A stretch of DNA of 7,877 nt from an uncultured Bacilli bacterium (GCA_934130235.1 CAKOXU010000031.1:1-7877), one strand, 5' to 3'; positions 1 through 6,355 are shown, numbered from the stretch's first letter. Made by a program: numbers and translations. The notes: generated from the sequence alone by a model not told the origin.

Positions 1-17
1 AAGAACTGAATAAGTTG

Positions 18-46
18 TTGTAAATAAAATAAAAGTATGTTATAAT
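18..46 (+). promoter_or_regulatory. Sigma-A promoter of the T-box/HAD-deoC-tyrS operon
   Basis: The -10 is TATAAT at 41-46, preceded by TGT at 38-40 (an extended -10). The -35 is TTGTAA at 18-23, matching consensus at four of six positions with a 17-bp spacer. Transcription should start near 53, just ahead of the base of T-box stem I at 55. The extended -10 probably compensates for the imperfect -35. Confidence 0.8.
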
Positions 47-189
47 GAATACATCGAAGCAGAATAAGTAGTTAATATAATTGTCATAAGAGATTTAGTG
101 GTTGGTGAAAACTAAACAAGTTATGTTAATGAAATACCTTTCGACAGGGTGACGCCTTATAGTTTTAAGTGCATAATAACTATTATGAA

Positions 190-220
190 GTAGAGTGGTA
201 CCGCGAATATTCGTCTCTAC
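190..220 (+). promoter_or_regulatory. T-box antiterminator with UGGU bulge
   Basis: GTAGAG at 190-195 pairs with CTCTAC at 215-220. The seven-base bulge TGGTACC at 196-202 follows on the 5' side. A second short helix closes over 203-214 (GCGA against TCGT with a small AT loop). This is the standard A1 helix, bulge, A2 helix layout of a T-box antiterminator. The first four bulge bases should pair with the NCCA end of uncharged tRNA-Tyr. Confidence 0.85.
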
Positions 221-237
221 ATTATAGTAGTTTTTTT
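217..237 (+). terminator. Candidate T-box terminator, short stem plus U-tract
   Basis: A seven-T run at 231-237 must mark the termination point. The only helix competing with the antiterminator that I can draw is CTAC 217-220 with GTAG 227-230 around a six-base loop, which is only four base pairs. A longer helix, 178-195 with 215-232 (with one bulged base on each side), also ends at the T run. It would contain the antiterminator helix and break the stem at 172-187. The U-tract is clear; which helix acts as terminator is not settled. Confidence 0.5.
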
Positions 238-243
238 ATATAT

Positions 244-250
244 GAGGAGG
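244..250 (+). promoter_or_regulatory. Shine-Dalgarno site that sets the HAD gene start
   Basis: GAGGAGG lies just upstream of the ATG at 254. An in-frame ATG at 242 overlaps this site and has only the terminator U-tract upstream of it, so it cannot be the main start. Confidence 0.8.
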
Positions 251-253
251 ATT

Positions 254-874
254 ATGAAAAGAATAATATTTGATATTGATAATACATTAATAGAGTGGAA
301 AGATGAATATGTTTCGTCAATTATGAATCTATTAAATAAGTATAAAGAATATACTAAAGAAGATGGAATAGAAATTTATAACAGGTTAAGTTATTACGGC
401 GATAATTTAGATAAATTAAATATAGATGACTTGGTAAATAGATTTAAAGATTTAAATATATCGAAGGAGTTTTTAATTGATATATTAGAATCACAAAAAT
501 TATGTAGTGATCCAGTCAGTAAAGATGTTATTGATACATTAGAATACTTATCACAAAAATATGAATTAGTAATACTATCTAATTGGTTTAAAGATGTTCA
601 AATTAAAAGAATGGAAATAGCTGGAATACTTAAATATTTTAAAGAATTTTATTGTAATGATGAATACGTATCAAAGCCTAATAAAGAAGCTTTTATTAAT
701 GCTTTAGGTAACACTTTACCTAGTGAAGCTATAATGATAGGCGATAATTTAGATATAGATATAATTCCTGCGATTAACCTTGGAATTAAAGGAATCCTTA
801 TTACAAACAAGGATATTAAAAGTGATAAATTTATCACAATAAAAAATATTAGTGAATTAAAGGAGATGTTATAA
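254..874 (+). CDS. HAD-superfamily phosphatase (YjjG/PpaX-like)
   Basis: A cytoplasmic haloacid-dehalogenase-fold hydrolase of 206 residues, presumably a small phosphomonoesterase acting on a nucleotide or sugar phosphate. All four HAD motifs are visible: motif I FDIDNT with nucleophile D7 and acid/base D9; motif II LSN with S109; motif III lysine K141 (SKPNKEAF); motif IV GDNLDID with D164 and D169. The helical stretch between motif I and residue ~90 fits a C1-type cap, as in YjjG nucleotidases, PpaX pyrophosphatase and phosphoglycolate phosphatase. The start at 254 puts motif I at the usual place near the N-terminus (MKRIIFDID) and uses the SD at 244-250. It is the first gene after the T-box, and its TAA overlaps the ATG of the aldolase gene by one base, so the two are translationally coupled. 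The superfamily is certain; the substrate cannot be read from sequence. Pairing with DeoC suggests, but does not prove, a deoxynucleotide or deoxyribose-phosphate substrate. Confidence 0.9.
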   Translation: MKRIIFDIDNTLIEWKDEYVSSIMNLLNKYKEYTKEDGIEIYNRLSYYGDNLDKLNIDDLVNRFKDLNISKEFLIDILESQKLCSDPVSKDVIDTLEYLSQKYELVILSNWFKDVQIKRMEIAGILKYFKEFYCNDEYVSKPNKEAFINALGNTLPSEAIMIGDNLDIDIIPAINLGIKGILITNKDIKSDKFITIKNISELKEML

Positions 875-1512
875 TGGAAATAAATAAATACATAGATTAT
901 ACTAATTTAAATAATTTATCTACTTTAAAAGATATAGAAAAGATGTGTAATGAAGCAATAAAGTATAAATTTGCAACTGTATGTGTTTATCCATACTATA
1001 TACCTCTTGTAAAAAAATTACTTAAGGATACTACTATTGAAGTATGTACTGTAATAGGCTTTCCTCACGGATGTAATACTAAAGAAACAAAAGTATATGA
1101 AGCAATAGATGCAGTTGAAAAAGGTGCGGATGAAATAGATATGGTCATTAATATATCTGCGCTTAAAAATAAAAATTATGATTATATAAAAGAAGAAATA
1201 GAAGAAGTTAGAGATGCAATAGATGGAAAAGTAATAAAAATTATAATAGAAACTAATTTACTTACAAAAGAAGAAATTGTAAAGATGACAAAGATTTGTA
1301 ATGAAACATTTGTTAATTATATTAAAACTTCTACTGGAGGAGTAGTAAAAGTAGAAGATGTTGAATTAATAAATAGCAATAAGAATGAACTACTTGAGAT
1401 AAAAGTTAGTGGTGGTATAAAAGATTATGATACTGCATTGAAATTTATAAAAGCAGGAGCAACTCGTATAGGTACATCTAATGGTGTAGAAATAATGAAA
1501 GGTGGTAAATAA
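874..1512 (+). CDS. deoC: Deoxyribose-phosphate aldolase
   Basis: A class I aldolase of the DeoC/DERA family that cleaves 2-deoxyribose 5-phosphate to acetaldehyde and glyceraldehyde 3-phosphate in deoxynucleoside catabolism. The TIM-barrel landmarks are present. YIKTSTGG carries the Schiff-base lysine K151 (E. coli K167), DEIDMV carries D89 (E. coli D102), and IKVSGGIKD carries the second lysine K177 (E. coli K201). The phosphate-binding end RIGTSNGV lies at 198-205. GFPHG at 62-66 and CVYP at 37-40 also fit the family. At 212 residues it is near the short end for bacterial DERA, mainly through a compact C-terminus. The start ATG overlaps the upstream stop (TAATG) with AGGAG at 861-865. The next gene begins one base after its stop. 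Catalytic residues look complete, so an active enzyme is likely. No deoD, pdp or deoB lies alongside, so the source of its substrate is not shown here. Confidence 0.93.
   Translation: MEINKYIDYTNLNNLSTLKDIEKMCNEAIKYKFATVCVYPYYIPLVKKLLKDTTIEVCTVIGFPHGCNTKETKVYEAIDAVEKGADEIDMVINISALKNKNYDYIKEEIEEVRDAIDGKVIKIIIETNLLTKEEIVKMTKICNETFVNYIKTSTGGVVKVEDVELINSNKNELLEIKVSGGIKDYDTALKFIKAGATRIGTSNGVEIMKGGK
1498..1505 (+). promoter_or_regulatory. Shine-Dalgarno site that sets the tyrS start
   Basis: AAAGGTGG lies inside the last codons of deoC, eight bases before the ATG at 1514. An in-frame GTG at 1502 overlaps this site and would add four residues not expected before MTLFEDLKWRG, so it is not preferred. 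Confidence 0.75.
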
Positions 1513-1513
1513 G

Positions 1514-2740
1514 ATGACTTTATTTGAGGATTTAAAATGGAGAGGATTAATTAAGGATATTAGTAGTCCCGAATTAGAAAATAAACTAAATAATGAGAAA
1601 TTAACTTTTTATATAGGTACAGACCCAACAGCAGATAGTATGCATATAGGGCATTTTTCAAGTTTTTTAATAGCGACTCGTTTAGCTCGTTATGGACATA
1701 AACCTATATTGCTTGTTGGTGGAGCAACAGGACTTATAGGAGATCCTAAACCTAGTAAGGAAAGACAGATGATTACTAAAGAAGCAGTTTTAAAAAATGT
1801 TGAAGGATTAACACAACAAGCTAAAAGTATTTTTGGATTTGATGTAGTTAATAACTATGATTGGACAAAAGATATAAATGTTTTAGATTTTTTAAGAGAC
1901 TATGGTAAATATATAAATGTTAATTATATGTTGGATAAGGATATAATTTCTAGAAGATTAGATAGTGGAATTACATTTTGTGAGTTTGCATATACAATAT
2001 TGCAAGGTTTAGATTTTGTATATTTAAATAAAGAGTATGGCGTTACACTACAAGTAGCAGGATCTGATCAATGGGGAAATATTACTACAGGAATAGAATT
2101 AGCGCGTAAGAAAAATGATACTGAGTTATTTGGCATGACTATGCCTTTAGTACTAGATTCAAATGGTGTTAAATTTGGTAAAACAGAAGGAAATGCATTG
2201 TGGTTAGATAAGAATAAAACTTCATCATATGAATTATACCAATATTTAATTAACACTGATGATACATGTGTTATTGATTACTTAAAGAAATTAACTTTTT
2301 TAAGTAAAGAAGAAATAGAAGATATAGAGAAAAAACATAGTTTAGAACCAGAAAAAAGAATTGCACAAGAAACTTTAGCGCATGAAGTTATAACTTTCTT
2401 ACATGGAGAAGAAGAAGCTAATCGTGCTAAAGAAATAAGCAGTATACTATTTAGCGGTGAAATATCAAAATTGACTAAAGAAGAAATTAAAGTATGCTTT
2501 AAAGGAGTGCCAAGTTATACATTAGAAAAAGAAACTACATTAATAGATTTATTAGTAGATAATAAAATAGCTCAGTCAAAAAGAGAAGCACGTGAATTTA
2601 TAAATGGAAATGCTATTAGTATAAATGGTAAAATAGTAAACGATGAGAATATGAAGATAAATAGAAACATTGCTATAGATGAAAGCGTTATTTTAGTAAG
2701 AAGAGGAAAAAAGAAATATTTTATATTTGATGTAAAATAG
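1514..2740 (+). CDS. tyrS: Tyrosyl-tRNA synthetase
   Basis: A class I aminoacyl-tRNA synthetase that charges tRNA-Tyr. The protein is 408 residues, a normal length for bacterial TyrS, and opens with the typical MTLFEDLKWRGLI. The catalytic domain shows YIGTDPTADSMHIGH with the HIGH box at 44-47. The tyrosine pocket is at FCEFAYTILQ (155-164) and GSDQWGN (183-189). The second signature KFGKT at 220-224 is the TyrS form of KMSKS. An S4-like RNA-binding domain fills about 342-405 and ends in RRGKKKYFIF. It is the third gene behind the Tyr T-box, one base after the deoC stop, so tyrosine supply controls it through a leader more than 1.2 kb upstream. No second promoter is obvious directly before it. 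Its TAG lies in the hairpin at 2739-2754. Confidence 0.97.
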   Translation: MTLFEDLKWRGLIKDISSPELENKLNNEKLTFYIGTDPTADSMHIGHFSSFLIATRLARYGHKPILLVGGATGLIGDPKPSKERQMITKEAVLKNVEGLTQQAKSIFGFDVVNNYDWTKDINVLDFLRDYGKYINVNYMLDKDIISRRLDSGITFCEFAYTILQGLDFVYLNKEYGVTLQVAGSDQWGNITTGIELARKKNDTELFGMTMPLVLDSNGVKFGKTEGNALWLDKNKTSSYELYQYLINTDDTCVIDYLKKLTFLSKEEIEDIEKKHSLEPEKRIAQETLAHEVITFLHGEEEANRAKEISSILFSGEISKLTKEEIKVCFKGVPSYTLEKETTLIDLLVDNKIAQSKREAREFINGNAISINGKIVNDENMKINRNIAIDESVILVRRGKKKYFIFDVK

Positions 2741-2757
2741 GAAACTTTTTTCCTTTT
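2739..2757 (+). terminator. Short hairpin at the end of tyrS, probable weak terminator
   Basis: AGGAAA at 2739-2744 pairs with TTTCCT at 2749-2754 around a CTTT loop, followed by TTT then ATT. The stem is six base pairs with only two G-C pairs and a short U-tract, so termination is probably partial. It overlaps the tyrS TAG and sits just ahead of the next promoter's -10. Confidence 0.5.
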
Positions 2758-2761
2758 ATTA

Positions 2762-2770
2762 TGATATAAT
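2762..2770 (+). promoter_or_regulatory. Extended -10 promoter for the LtaS-like gene
   Basis: TGATATAAT at 2762-2770 is a perfect extended -10. No good -35 lies 16-18 bp upstream (the stretch around 2742-2747 reads AAACTT, inside the terminator hairpin), so the extended -10 would carry recognition. The predicted start near 2777 gives a leader of about 15 nt that barely covers the Shine-Dalgarno site. Confidence 0.6.
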
Positions 2771-2778
2771 TAAATAGT

Positions 2779-2785
2779 AGGGGTG
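2779..2785 (+). promoter_or_regulatory. Shine-Dalgarno site that sets the LtaS-like gene start
   Basis: AGGGGTG sits six bases before the ATG at 2792. An in-frame GTG at 2783 lies within this site and would lack its own ribosome binding site. Confidence 0.75.
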
Positions 2786-2791
2786 TGTTTT

Positions 2792-4783
2792 ATGAATATA
2801 TTTAAGATGAAAGATAAATTTGATAGGACTTATTATTTTTTAAAACTTTTTTCCATAATATTTATATCCATGATATTTGTAGAGGAAATGTTTAAATTAT
2901 TTGCATTTGGTAATGTACTGGGATTAGAACAAGTAAGATTAATAGTTTTTTGCTTTAACACGTCAATAGTTTTAAGCTTAGTATTATCTTTGTTAAAAGA
3001 AAAAATATCAAAAGTAATATTATTGATATTTATCTTTTTTGATGCGTTTTATGCTTTAGTTCAACTAACATTTAATCGTATGTTTAATAATTATATGTCG
3101 CTTTCTGCATCCAATAATGGTGGACTTACTAGAGTACTTCCACAAATAAAAGAATTTATAAAAACGATTGATTTAACACATTTAATTCTTTTTATTCCAT
3201 TTTTTATGTTTTTAATTTTAATTATTAAAAATAAAGTAGTTTTGAAGTATGAAAGACAAAATAAAATAAGATTGTCACTATATGTATTAATTGTAATAAT
3301 ATCAATTTTATTATCATATTTATCTATTAGTCTTAATTTTTTACAGAATAAAAATCAGATTAGAACAAATAAAGAATTGTACTTTTCACCTACATTAGTA
3401 GATGTATCAATAAAAGAGTTTGGAATTTTTAGATTTTTTGAACGAGATTTAATTAATATGTTTATAAAAAGTGATAGTTATGAATTAGAACCAGTATCAT
3501 ATAATAAACAAGAGAATAATGAAAAAGAAGAAACTGATTATAGTAGAAAAATAGATGATTCTAAATTTAAAGAAATAATAGCTGATGAAAAAAATAAAGA
3601 GATATTAGAATTGCACAATTATTTTATTAATCAACCTATACCTGATAAGAATAAGTATACAGGCATATTTAAAGATAAAAATTTAGTATTAATAATGGTT
3701 GAAGCATTTGATATGATTGCAATTAATGAACAGTTAACGCCTACATTATATGAATTAGCAACCAATGGAATGTATTTTAGTCAATATTATACACCAAAGT
3801 ATTCATGCACTACAGGTGAATCTGAATATATAGCTGAAACATCATTAATACCATCATCACTCGTTTGTACTCCTAATACGTATATTAATAATAAATATTC
3901 AACTACTATATTTAATATATTTAATAATAATGGATACTATAGTTCTTCATATCACTCTTGGACTGATGAATTTTATACAAGATCAAAACTTCATCCAAAT
4001 ATGGGATCACAATTATATCAAGATTATACCTCACTTAATATGTCTAAAATAATTGGATGGCCATTAGATTCAGAAATGGTAGAAAATTCATATACTAATT
4101 ATATAGACAAAGATAAATTTTTTACGTTCTATATAACTTCAAGTACGCATTTTCCGTACGATGAAGATACTACTGTTACTAGAAAACATTGGGATAAAGT
4201 AAAAGATACATCTTATCCAATAGAAGTAAAAAGGTATTTAGCTAAGGCTATAGAACTTGATTCTATGCTAGAAACACTTATAAATAAACTTAGTGATAAC
4301 GGTATATTAGATGATACTGTAATAGTTTTATTTGGAGATCATCATCCACTTAAAATAAGTCAAACTTATCTAAATAAATATTCTAAAATAGATAGATTTA
4401 AAGATTTTAATATGGATAAATTACCTTTTATTATTTATAACAGTAAAATAGAACCTGAAAATATAACTAAAGTATCATCAACTTTTGATATTTTACCAAC
4501 TTTAGCTAATATGTTTGATCTAGATTATGATCCAAGATACTATATGGGAAATGATATATTTTCTGATTCAGAAAATATAGTAATATTTACAAACGGTAGT
4601 TGGATAACTGATAAATGTTTATATGATTCAAGAACAAACAATTATAAATCTCTAACAGATGAAGAGGTAAGTAATGAGTATATTACATCTATAAATAAAA
4701 AAGTAAATGATAAATTTTATGTGTCAAATAAAGTTTTAGAACTGGATTATTTTAAATACAGAAATGATTTGACAAATAATTAA
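2792..4783 (+). CDS. LtaS-like phosphoglycerol transferase (lipoteichoic acid synthase family)
   Basis: A polytopic membrane enzyme of 663 residues, expected to transfer glycerol phosphate from phosphatidylglycerol to a glycolipid or polymer outside the membrane. Five hydrophobic helices lie near residues 15-40, 48-68, 73-95, 129-146 and 160-183, followed by a linker and an extracellular sulfatase/alkaline-phosphatase fold from about 295. Metal and catalytic residues known from S. aureus LtaS have counterparts: E304 in MVEAFD (E255), T341 in CTTGESEY (nucleophile T300), H453 in SSTHFPY (H416), and D516-H517 in LFGDHHP (D475-H476). The S. aureus FWNR tryptophan is tyrosine here (FYTR, Y395), with R397 kept. 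The length is near that of LtaS (about 646). Family membership is firm. Whether it makes true type I LTA, primes it, or modifies another glycolipid cannot be told from sequence. No terminator separates it from the next gene, so readthrough is likely. Confidence 0.9.
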   Translation: MNIFKMKDKFDRTYYFLKLFSIIFISMIFVEEMFKLFAFGNVLGLEQVRLIVFCFNTSIVLSLVLSLLKEKISKVILLIFIFFDAFYALVQLTFNRMFNNYMSLSASNNGGLTRVLPQIKEFIKTIDLTHLILFIPFFMFLILIIKNKVVLKYERQNKIRLSLYVLIVIISILLSYLSISLNFLQNKNQIRTNKELYFSPTLVDVSIKEFGIFRFFERDLINMFIKSDSYELEPVSYNKQENNEKEETDYSRKIDDSKFKEIIADEKNKEILELHNYFINQPIPDKNKYTGIFKDKNLVLIMVEAFDMIAINEQLTPTLYELATNGMYFSQYYTPKYSCTTGESEYIAETSLIPSSLVCTPNTYINNKYSTTIFNIFNNNGYYSSSYHSWTDEFYTRSKLHPNMGSQLYQDYTSLNMSKIIGWPLDSEMVENSYTNYIDKDKFFTFYITSSTHFPYDEDTTVTRKHWDKVKDTSYPIEVKRYLAKAIELDSMLETLINKLSDNGILDDTVIVLFGDHHPLKISQTYLNKYSKIDRFKDFNMDKLPFIIYNSKIEPENITKVSSTFDILPTLANMFDLDYDPRYYMGNDIFSDSENIVIFTNGSWITDKCLYDSRTNNYKSLTDEEVSNEYITSINKKVNDKFYVSNKVLELDYFKYRNDLTNN

Positions 4784-4797
4784 AAACATGTTATTAT
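4769..4797 (+). promoter_or_regulatory. Strong sigma-A promoter for the repeat surface protein
   Basis: TTGACA at 4769-4774, a 17-bp spacer and TATTAT at 4792-4797, with TGT at 4789-4791 as an extended -10. The -35 lies inside the last codons of the LtaS-like gene. The start near 4804 gives a leader of about 19 nt holding AGGGGG at 4811-4816, six bases before the ATG. Confidence 0.88.
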
Positions 4798-4822
4798 ATA
4801 TGACATTGCGAGGGGGAAGTTT

Positions 4823-6256
4823 ATGTACGAAGATGGAAGAGAAAGATTTTCATTTAAAAGTTTCTTTTTAACAATACTTTTAGTATTATTATTTATATTT
4901 ATAATGTTATGGTTGTTTCCAACTAAAAGTTATGTTAATGGCAAATTACAAAGTTCGAATGATTTAGAAAGATTATCAGTATTATATGATGAAATTTTTG
5001 CAAATAATGTTGAGAGAATGAAAGATGCTGCTATTGGATACTTTACTAATGAAAGAATGCCACAGACATTAGGTGAATCAAAAAAATTAACACTTCAAGA
5101 TATGTATGATTTGCACTTAATTTTAAAACTTAAAGACAAAAATGGTAAAGCTTGTGATGTTAATAAATCATATACTGAAATGACAAAGTATACTGATGAA
5201 TATAGATTAAAAGTTAATCTAAGTTGTGGTGATGATGAAGATTATATTATTGTATATTTAGGATGTTATAATTATTGTGATGGCGGGGTTTGTGAAAAGA
5301 GAAGTACCGCACCAGTTGCTAATACAACAGGTGGTAAAGTAAGCCAAACTGATTATAAAAAAGATACATCAGTTAAACGTACTGAAGAAGAAAGAGTAAA
5401 TGTTAAATATACTTGTAAAGTAGTAAATGGTAAGTATTATGATGATAATGGTAATGAAGTTTCTAAAACAGTTTATGATGCAGCTTGTAGTAGTAAACCA
5501 TCAAAGAAATATATATATAAATATGTGTTGGTTGTAAAGGGCCATAGTTATTGGACTGAATGGTCTTTATGGCAAAAAGAGTATATAAAGAAAACTACTA
5601 CTAGAGAAGTAGAAACAAGAACTGAAAAAATTATTGATGGATATGAAACTGTTAAAATACAAACAGGTGTTAAAAAACAAAAAGTTGTATCTGGATATAA
5701 GACAGAAAAATATCAGGATGGATATACTACTGAGTTAGTTCCAAAAACAGAGAAAGTACAAGTTGGTACTAAAGATGTTACAAAAAATATAAAAATAAAA
5801 ACAGGCGAAGTGGAAAGTTGTTCTGATAAGATTTATTCAGGAAAGACTGTTCCAAGTAATACTTCAACTACTCATTATAAGCAAATAGGATCAACTACAC
5901 AAAGTACTTGTTCAAATTGTGAGGAAGAAACAATCTATACATGGAAGGTTTGTACAGTAGAACCTGTATACCAAATAAAACAAACAACAGAGAAGGTTCC
6001 TGTATATAAAGAAGTTACAACTTATACTAAAAAACAAGTTCCAGTATACAAAACTAGAAAAGTTGAAGTTTATAAAGAAATTAAAACTCCAATTTATGTA
6101 GAAAAAACAACTCCAGTATATAAAACGGTTACATATTATAGATATAGAGATTATATAACTGTTGAAGGATATAAAGATGTAAAATGGAGTTATAAAAAAT
6201 ATGACAAGGAATTAATTGAGAAACATTATGAACTTGTTGAAGTTAAAGAAGTGTAA
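4823..6256 (+). CDS. Single-pass, cysteine-containing, repeat-rich surface protein of unknown function
   Basis: I do not recognise a named family. The protein has 477 residues: a short charged N-terminus, one hydrophobic helix at about 13-32 with no clear signal-peptidase site, then an extracellular part, so it is probably a membrane-anchored type II protein. The ectodomain begins with a helical segment (45-75), then a cysteine-bearing domain (C111, C135, C148, C152, C157, C198, C222). WTEWSLW lies at 244-250, with REVETRT at 261-267. Next come alternating beta-type repeats: GYxT units at 273, 291 and 300, then six VYK-type units at 381-434. The chain ends with TYYRYRD (437-443) and a Lys/Glu-rich tail. 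C333, C363, C366 and C377 form a second cysteine group including CSNC. There is no LPxTG or other visible wall anchor. It lies 39 bases behind the LtaS-like gene with its own strong promoter, consistent with an abundant envelope protein. Adhesion or envelope structure is a guess. Confidence 0.85.
   Translation: MYEDGRERFSFKSFFLTILLVLLFIFIMLWLFPTKSYVNGKLQSSNDLERLSVLYDEIFANNVERMKDAAIGYFTNERMPQTLGESKKLTLQDMYDLHLILKLKDKNGKACDVNKSYTEMTKYTDEYRLKVNLSCGDDEDYIIVYLGCYNYCDGGVCEKRSTAPVANTTGGKVSQTDYKKDTSVKRTEEERVNVKYTCKVVNGKYYDDNGNEVSKTVYDAACSSKPSKKYIYKYVLVVKGHSYWTEWSLWQKEYIKKTTTREVETRTEKIIDGYETVKIQTGVKKQKVVSGYKTEKYQDGYTTELVPKTEKVQVGTKDVTKNIKIKTGEVESCSDKIYSGKTVPSNTSTTHYKQIGSTTQSTCSNCEEETIYTWKVCTVEPVYQIKQTTEKVPVYKEVTTYTKKQVPVYKTRKVEVYKEIKTPIYVEKTTPVYKTVTYYRYRDYITVEGYKDVKWSYKKYDKELIEKHYELVEVKEV
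5957..6124 (+). repeat. Six degenerate VYK repeats coding for beta-type units
   Basis: Residues 379-434 of the surface protein contain PVYQ, PVYK, PVYK, EVYK, PIYV and PVYK. Their tyrosines are spaced 12, 14, 8, 8 and 8 residues apart, with Lys/Thr-rich linkers. Similarity persists in the DNA: near-identical copies of CCAGTATAYAAAAC begin near 6042 and 6114, and a related copy begins near 5999. This suggests growth by local duplication followed by drift. Confidence 0.75.
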
Positions 6257-6281
6257 AAAAAGTGATTAAATCACTTTTTTT
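6255..6281 (+). terminator. Strong intrinsic terminator after the surface-protein gene
   Basis: GTGAT at 6262-6266 pairs with ATCAC at 6270-6274 around a TAA loop. The stem is extended by an A7 tract (6255-6261) facing a T7 tract (6275-6281), for twelve pairs in all. It begins inside the TAA stop at 6254-6256. Because it has A and T tracts on both sides it could also stop transcription on the minus strand. Confidence 0.9.
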
Positions 6282-6293
6282 GCCGCTTATTGT

Positions 6294-6323
6294 TTGACAA
6301 ATATACTTTAATTATGTTAAACT
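6294..6323 (+). promoter_or_regulatory. Promoter for the 137-residue unknown protein
   Basis: TTGACA at 6294-6299 and TAAACT at 6318-6323 with an 18-bp spacer and TGT at 6315-6317 as an extended -10. It follows directly after the previous terminator, so this gene is its own transcription unit. Transcription would start near 6330. Confidence 0.78.
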
Positions 6324-6342
6324 TATATAGAATAGAGAAAGT

Positions 6343-6350
6343 AGGAGGTG
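6343..6350 (+). promoter_or_regulatory. Strong Shine-Dalgarno site that sets the start
   Basis: AGGAGGTG lies five bases before the ATG at 6356. The longer open frame from 6290 would begin upstream of this promoter's -35, so its first codons would not be transcribed. Confidence 0.88.
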
Positions 6351-6355
6351 AACTT

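Larger units (their letters stand above)
53..237 (+). promoter_or_regulatory. T-box riboswitch, tyrosine (UAC) specifier
   Basis: This untranslated leader senses uncharged tRNA and controls readthrough into the operon. The canonical T-box sequence AGAGTGGTACCGCG lies at 192-205. Stem I is recognisable: the base pairs 55-59 with 139-143, a mid helix pairs CATAA 85-89 with TTATG 121-125, a GA-rich bulge sits at 90-93, and the distal helix pairs TTTAGT 94-99 with ACTAAA 111-116 around a GGTTGGTGAAA loop. The specifier position on the 3' side reads GAAATACC, giving TAC (Tyr) at 135-137. An AGTA at 67-70 may form the opposite S-turn strand. The bulge reads UGGU, whose U would pair with an A discriminator base, as expected for tRNA-Tyr. 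A CATAAT/ATTATG hairpin at 172-187 fits stem III. The tyrS gene in the same operon supports the Tyr assignment over the neighbouring registers ATA (Ile) or ACC (Thr). Confidence 0.93.

Noticed and set aside
135..138. Alternative T-box specifier readings ATA (Ile) or ACC (Thr)
   Set aside because: Neighbouring registers of the specifier loop are possible by eye, but tyrS in the operon and the expected specifier position favour TAC.
242..253. Upstream in-frame ATG for the HAD gene
   Set aside because: It overlaps the Shine-Dalgarno site for 254 and has only the leader U-tract upstream. The extra MRRI is not expected before the HAD motif I start.
649..837. Minus-strand 62-codon open frame inside the HAD gene
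   Set aside because: It lies fully opposite a gene with all four HAD motifs, has no ribosome binding site or promoter of its own, and its composition is that of an antisense shadow.
2068..2256. Minus-strand 62-codon open frame inside tyrS
   Set aside because: It is opposite the conserved GSDQW and KFGKT region of tyrS, so the open frame follows from constraint on the other strand. No start signals were seen.
6290..6355. Longer N-terminus of the 137-residue protein
   Set aside because: It would include the TTGACA and -10 of the gene's own promoter, whereas AGGAGGTG sits correctly before 6356.
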